Assembly: GCA_963777625.1 (NCBI GenBank)
Contig: CAVZRO010000003.1
Coordinates: forward strand, 124,001-188,000
DNA length: 64,000 bases
DNA from: DATDIC01 sp963777625
GTDB taxonomy: Bacteria > Pseudomonadota > Alphaproteobacteria > Acetobacterales > Acetobacteraceae
Direction of reading: 5' to 3'
The notes under the pieces are model-generated. The model did no database searches. It saw nothing but the letters and a program-made list of their open reading frames with translations, and had not been told where the DNA came from. A program made the translations under genes and the position numbers. Positions 62,761 to 64,000 of the stretch are shown piece by piece. Position 1 is the stretch's first letter; each line of letters begins with the position of its first letter.

Positions 62761-63828
62761 ATGCTTCGCACCATCGGCCTGATGAGCGGCACGTCACTCG
62801 ACGGCGTCGACGCCGCGCTAGTCGAAACCGACGGCATCACCATCGCCGCATTCGGCCCCGCCCTAACCATTCCCTATGACGACGCCCTGCGCGCCGATCT
62901 TCGCGCCGTCCTCGACCACGCGCCCACGCTTCGCCCCGACAATCCCCACCTCGCCGCCACCATCCGCCGCCTGACCGAGTACCACGCCCGCGCCGCGCTC
63001 GCACTCGAAGCCGCCCCGGACCTCATCGGCTTCCACGGCCAGACCATCCTCCACGATCCCGCCAATCGACGCACCTGGCAGATTGGTGACGCCGCGCTGC
63101 TCGCCCGCCTTACCGGCGTGCCGGTCGCCCACGATTTCCGCTCCGCCGACGTCGCCGCCGGTGGTCAGGGCGCACCGTTCGCCCCCATCTTCCACGCCGC
63201 TCTGGCCGGCGACCTTCCCCGCCCGCTTGCCGTGCTGAACATCGGCGGTGTCGCCAACGTCACCTGGATCGGCTTCGACGGCGAACTGGTTGCCTTCGAT
63301 ACCGGCCCCGGCAACGGCCCGCTCGACGACTGGATCAGCCGCCACACCGCAGACCGCTTCGATCGCGACGGAACGCTTGCGCGCACCGGCCGTGCCGATG
63401 AAACCATCCTCGCCCGTCTGCTCGCGCACCCGTATTTCGCGCTGCCCGCCCCCAAGTCGCTCGACCGTCTCTCCTTCGCGCAAACACTCGCGGTCAGCGG
63501 CCTGGACGCGCTTTCACCCGCCGACGGGGCCACCACCCTGGTCGCTTTCACCGTCGCCGCGATCGCCGCCGCGCCTTTGCCCGCTCCCGCCCGTCGCTGG
63601 CTGGTCTGCGGCGGCGGCCGCCACAATCCGGCAATCATGGCAGCCCTTCGCGCGCGACTGCCCGTCCCCATAGAGCCAGTGGAATCCGTCAACTGGGACG
63701 GTGATGCTCTGGAGGCTCAGTGTTTCGGCTTTCTCGCCGCCCGAGTCGCCGCCGGCCTGCCGCTTAGTTTCCCGACGACCACCGGGGTACCTGCGCCCAT
63801 GACTGGCGGCACGATCGCCAGACCTTAA
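62761..63828 (+). CDS. anmK: Anhydro-N-acetylmuramic acid kinase
   Basis: Phosphorylates 1,6-anhydro-N-acetylmuramate during cell-wall recycling. It is 355 aa. It begins IGLMSGTSLDGVDAALVE, the diagnostic ATP-binding loop. Further motifs are FHGQTILHDP, VAHDFRSADVAAGGQGAPFA, VLNIGGVANVTWIG, DTGPGNGPLDDW and WLVCGGGRHN with the C-terminal acidic motif NWDGDALEAQCFGFLA. The arrangement tyrS / anmK in opposite directions is frequent in alphaproteobacteria. Confidence 0.95.
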   Translation: MLRTIGLMSGTSLDGVDAALVETDGITIAAFGPALTIPYDDALRADLRAVLDHAPTLRPDNPHLAATIRRLTEYHARAALALEAAPDLIGFHGQTILHDPANRRTWQIGDAALLARLTGVPVAHDFRSADVAAGGQGAPFAPIFHAALAGDLPRPLAVLNIGGVANVTWIGFDGELVAFDTGPGNGPLDDWISRHTADRFDRDGTLARTGRADETILARLLAHPYFALPAPKSLDRLSFAQTLAVSGLDALSPADGATTLVAFTVAAIAAAPLPAPARRWLVCGGGRHNPAIMAALRARLPVPIEPVESVNWDGDALEAQCFGFLAARVAAGLPLSFPTTTGVPAPMTGGTIARP

Positions 63829-63835
63829 AGGCTCT

Positions 63836-64000
63836 CTATCCGGTCTTCTTCACCGCCTCCGGATTCATCACCCGCACCGGCTTGCCGTCCATGAATGCCA
63901 GCGCGTTTTCGATGCTCTGCGGGTAGAACACCTCCCACGTTTCTTTCACGCCATATCCCAGATGCGGCGTCAGGATCGTGTTCGGCGCGCGTCGTAGCGG
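63836..64000 (-). CDS. D-2-hydroxyacid dehydrogenase, C-terminal fragment (rest outside window)
   Basis: Only the last 54 codons are visible, since the gene runs off the right edge. PNTILTPHLGYGVKETWEVF contains the conserved histidine region of NAD-dependent 2-hydroxyacid dehydrogenases, and the tail is PVRVMNPEAVKKTG. The exact substrate cannot be told. Confidence 0.75.
   Translation of the reverse strand, partial: PLRRAPNTILTPHLGYGVKETWEVFYPQSIENALAFMDGKPVRVMNPEAVKKTG

Overview
The window is GC-rich, gene-dense bacterial chromosome. The protein families and gene order (tpiA-secG-pyrG-kdsA on one strand, with ppiD-trpE leaving tpiA on the other; cysE-cysteine desulfurases-ferredoxin-mnmA) point to an alphaproteobacterium, probably Rhodospirillales/Acetobacteraceae. 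That placement is inferred from recalled family resemblance, not from a search.

Layout. 1-8.8 kb: 3' part of topA, a shikimate/quinate dehydrogenase, a luciferase-like oxidoreductase, an MFS carrier next to an enolase-superfamily sugar-acid dehydratase, a manganese catalase, an alpha/beta hydrolase and a ccdAB toxin-antitoxin pair. 8.8-12.7 kb: a glycosyltransferase, thrS and infC (probable AUA start). 12.7-17.2 kb: reverse-strand phenylacetate-type genes (paaK, paaI, paaG-like), a VOC protein and an acyltransferase. 17.3-25 kb: kdsA, a small membrane protein, pyrG, secG and tpiA on the minus strand; ppiD-like and trpE on the plus strand. 25-28.6 kb: flippase, sulfotransferase, hydrolase. 28.9-33.5 kb: a cysteine/sulfur-transfer run of cysE, two cysteine desulfurases, [2Fe-2S] ferredoxin and mnmA, ending at a tRNA(CAU) gene.

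33,484-49,168 is an integrated genetic element. It is bounded by a 56-bp direct repeat made from the 3' part of the tRNA gene, and carries a tyrosine recombinase at the far end. Divergent from the integrase is a long minus-strand run of regulators (MerR-like, HTH, AlpA-like), small unknown proteins, a primase/helicase-type replication protein and a protein with two GARPGAGR motifs like those of small terminases. Cargo at the tRNA end comprises an FkbM methyltransferase, an SRAP protein and two membrane proteins. No capsid, portal, tail or lysis gene is visible. This resembles the plan of phage-inducible chromosomal islands (phage satellites) and is the most interesting object here.

49.2-64 kb: an unknown frameshifted gene, a PEP-CTERM protein, metallo-beta-lactamase-fold proteins, a degraded IS4-family insertion, pssA-psd for phosphatidylethanolamine synthesis, selA followed directly by selC (tRNA-Sec), two tandem OmpA-like porins, a hydratase-family protein, tyrS, anmK and the C-terminus of a 2-hydroxyacid dehydrogenase.

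A warning applies throughout. About fourteen genes contain one or more single-frame breaks where homologous-looking protein continues in another frame, including kdsA, mnmA, selA and a cysteine desulfurase. This looks more like uncorrected indel errors in the assembly than real decay. Such genes are typed as pseudogene here because the printed sequence is broken, but most are probably intact in the organism.
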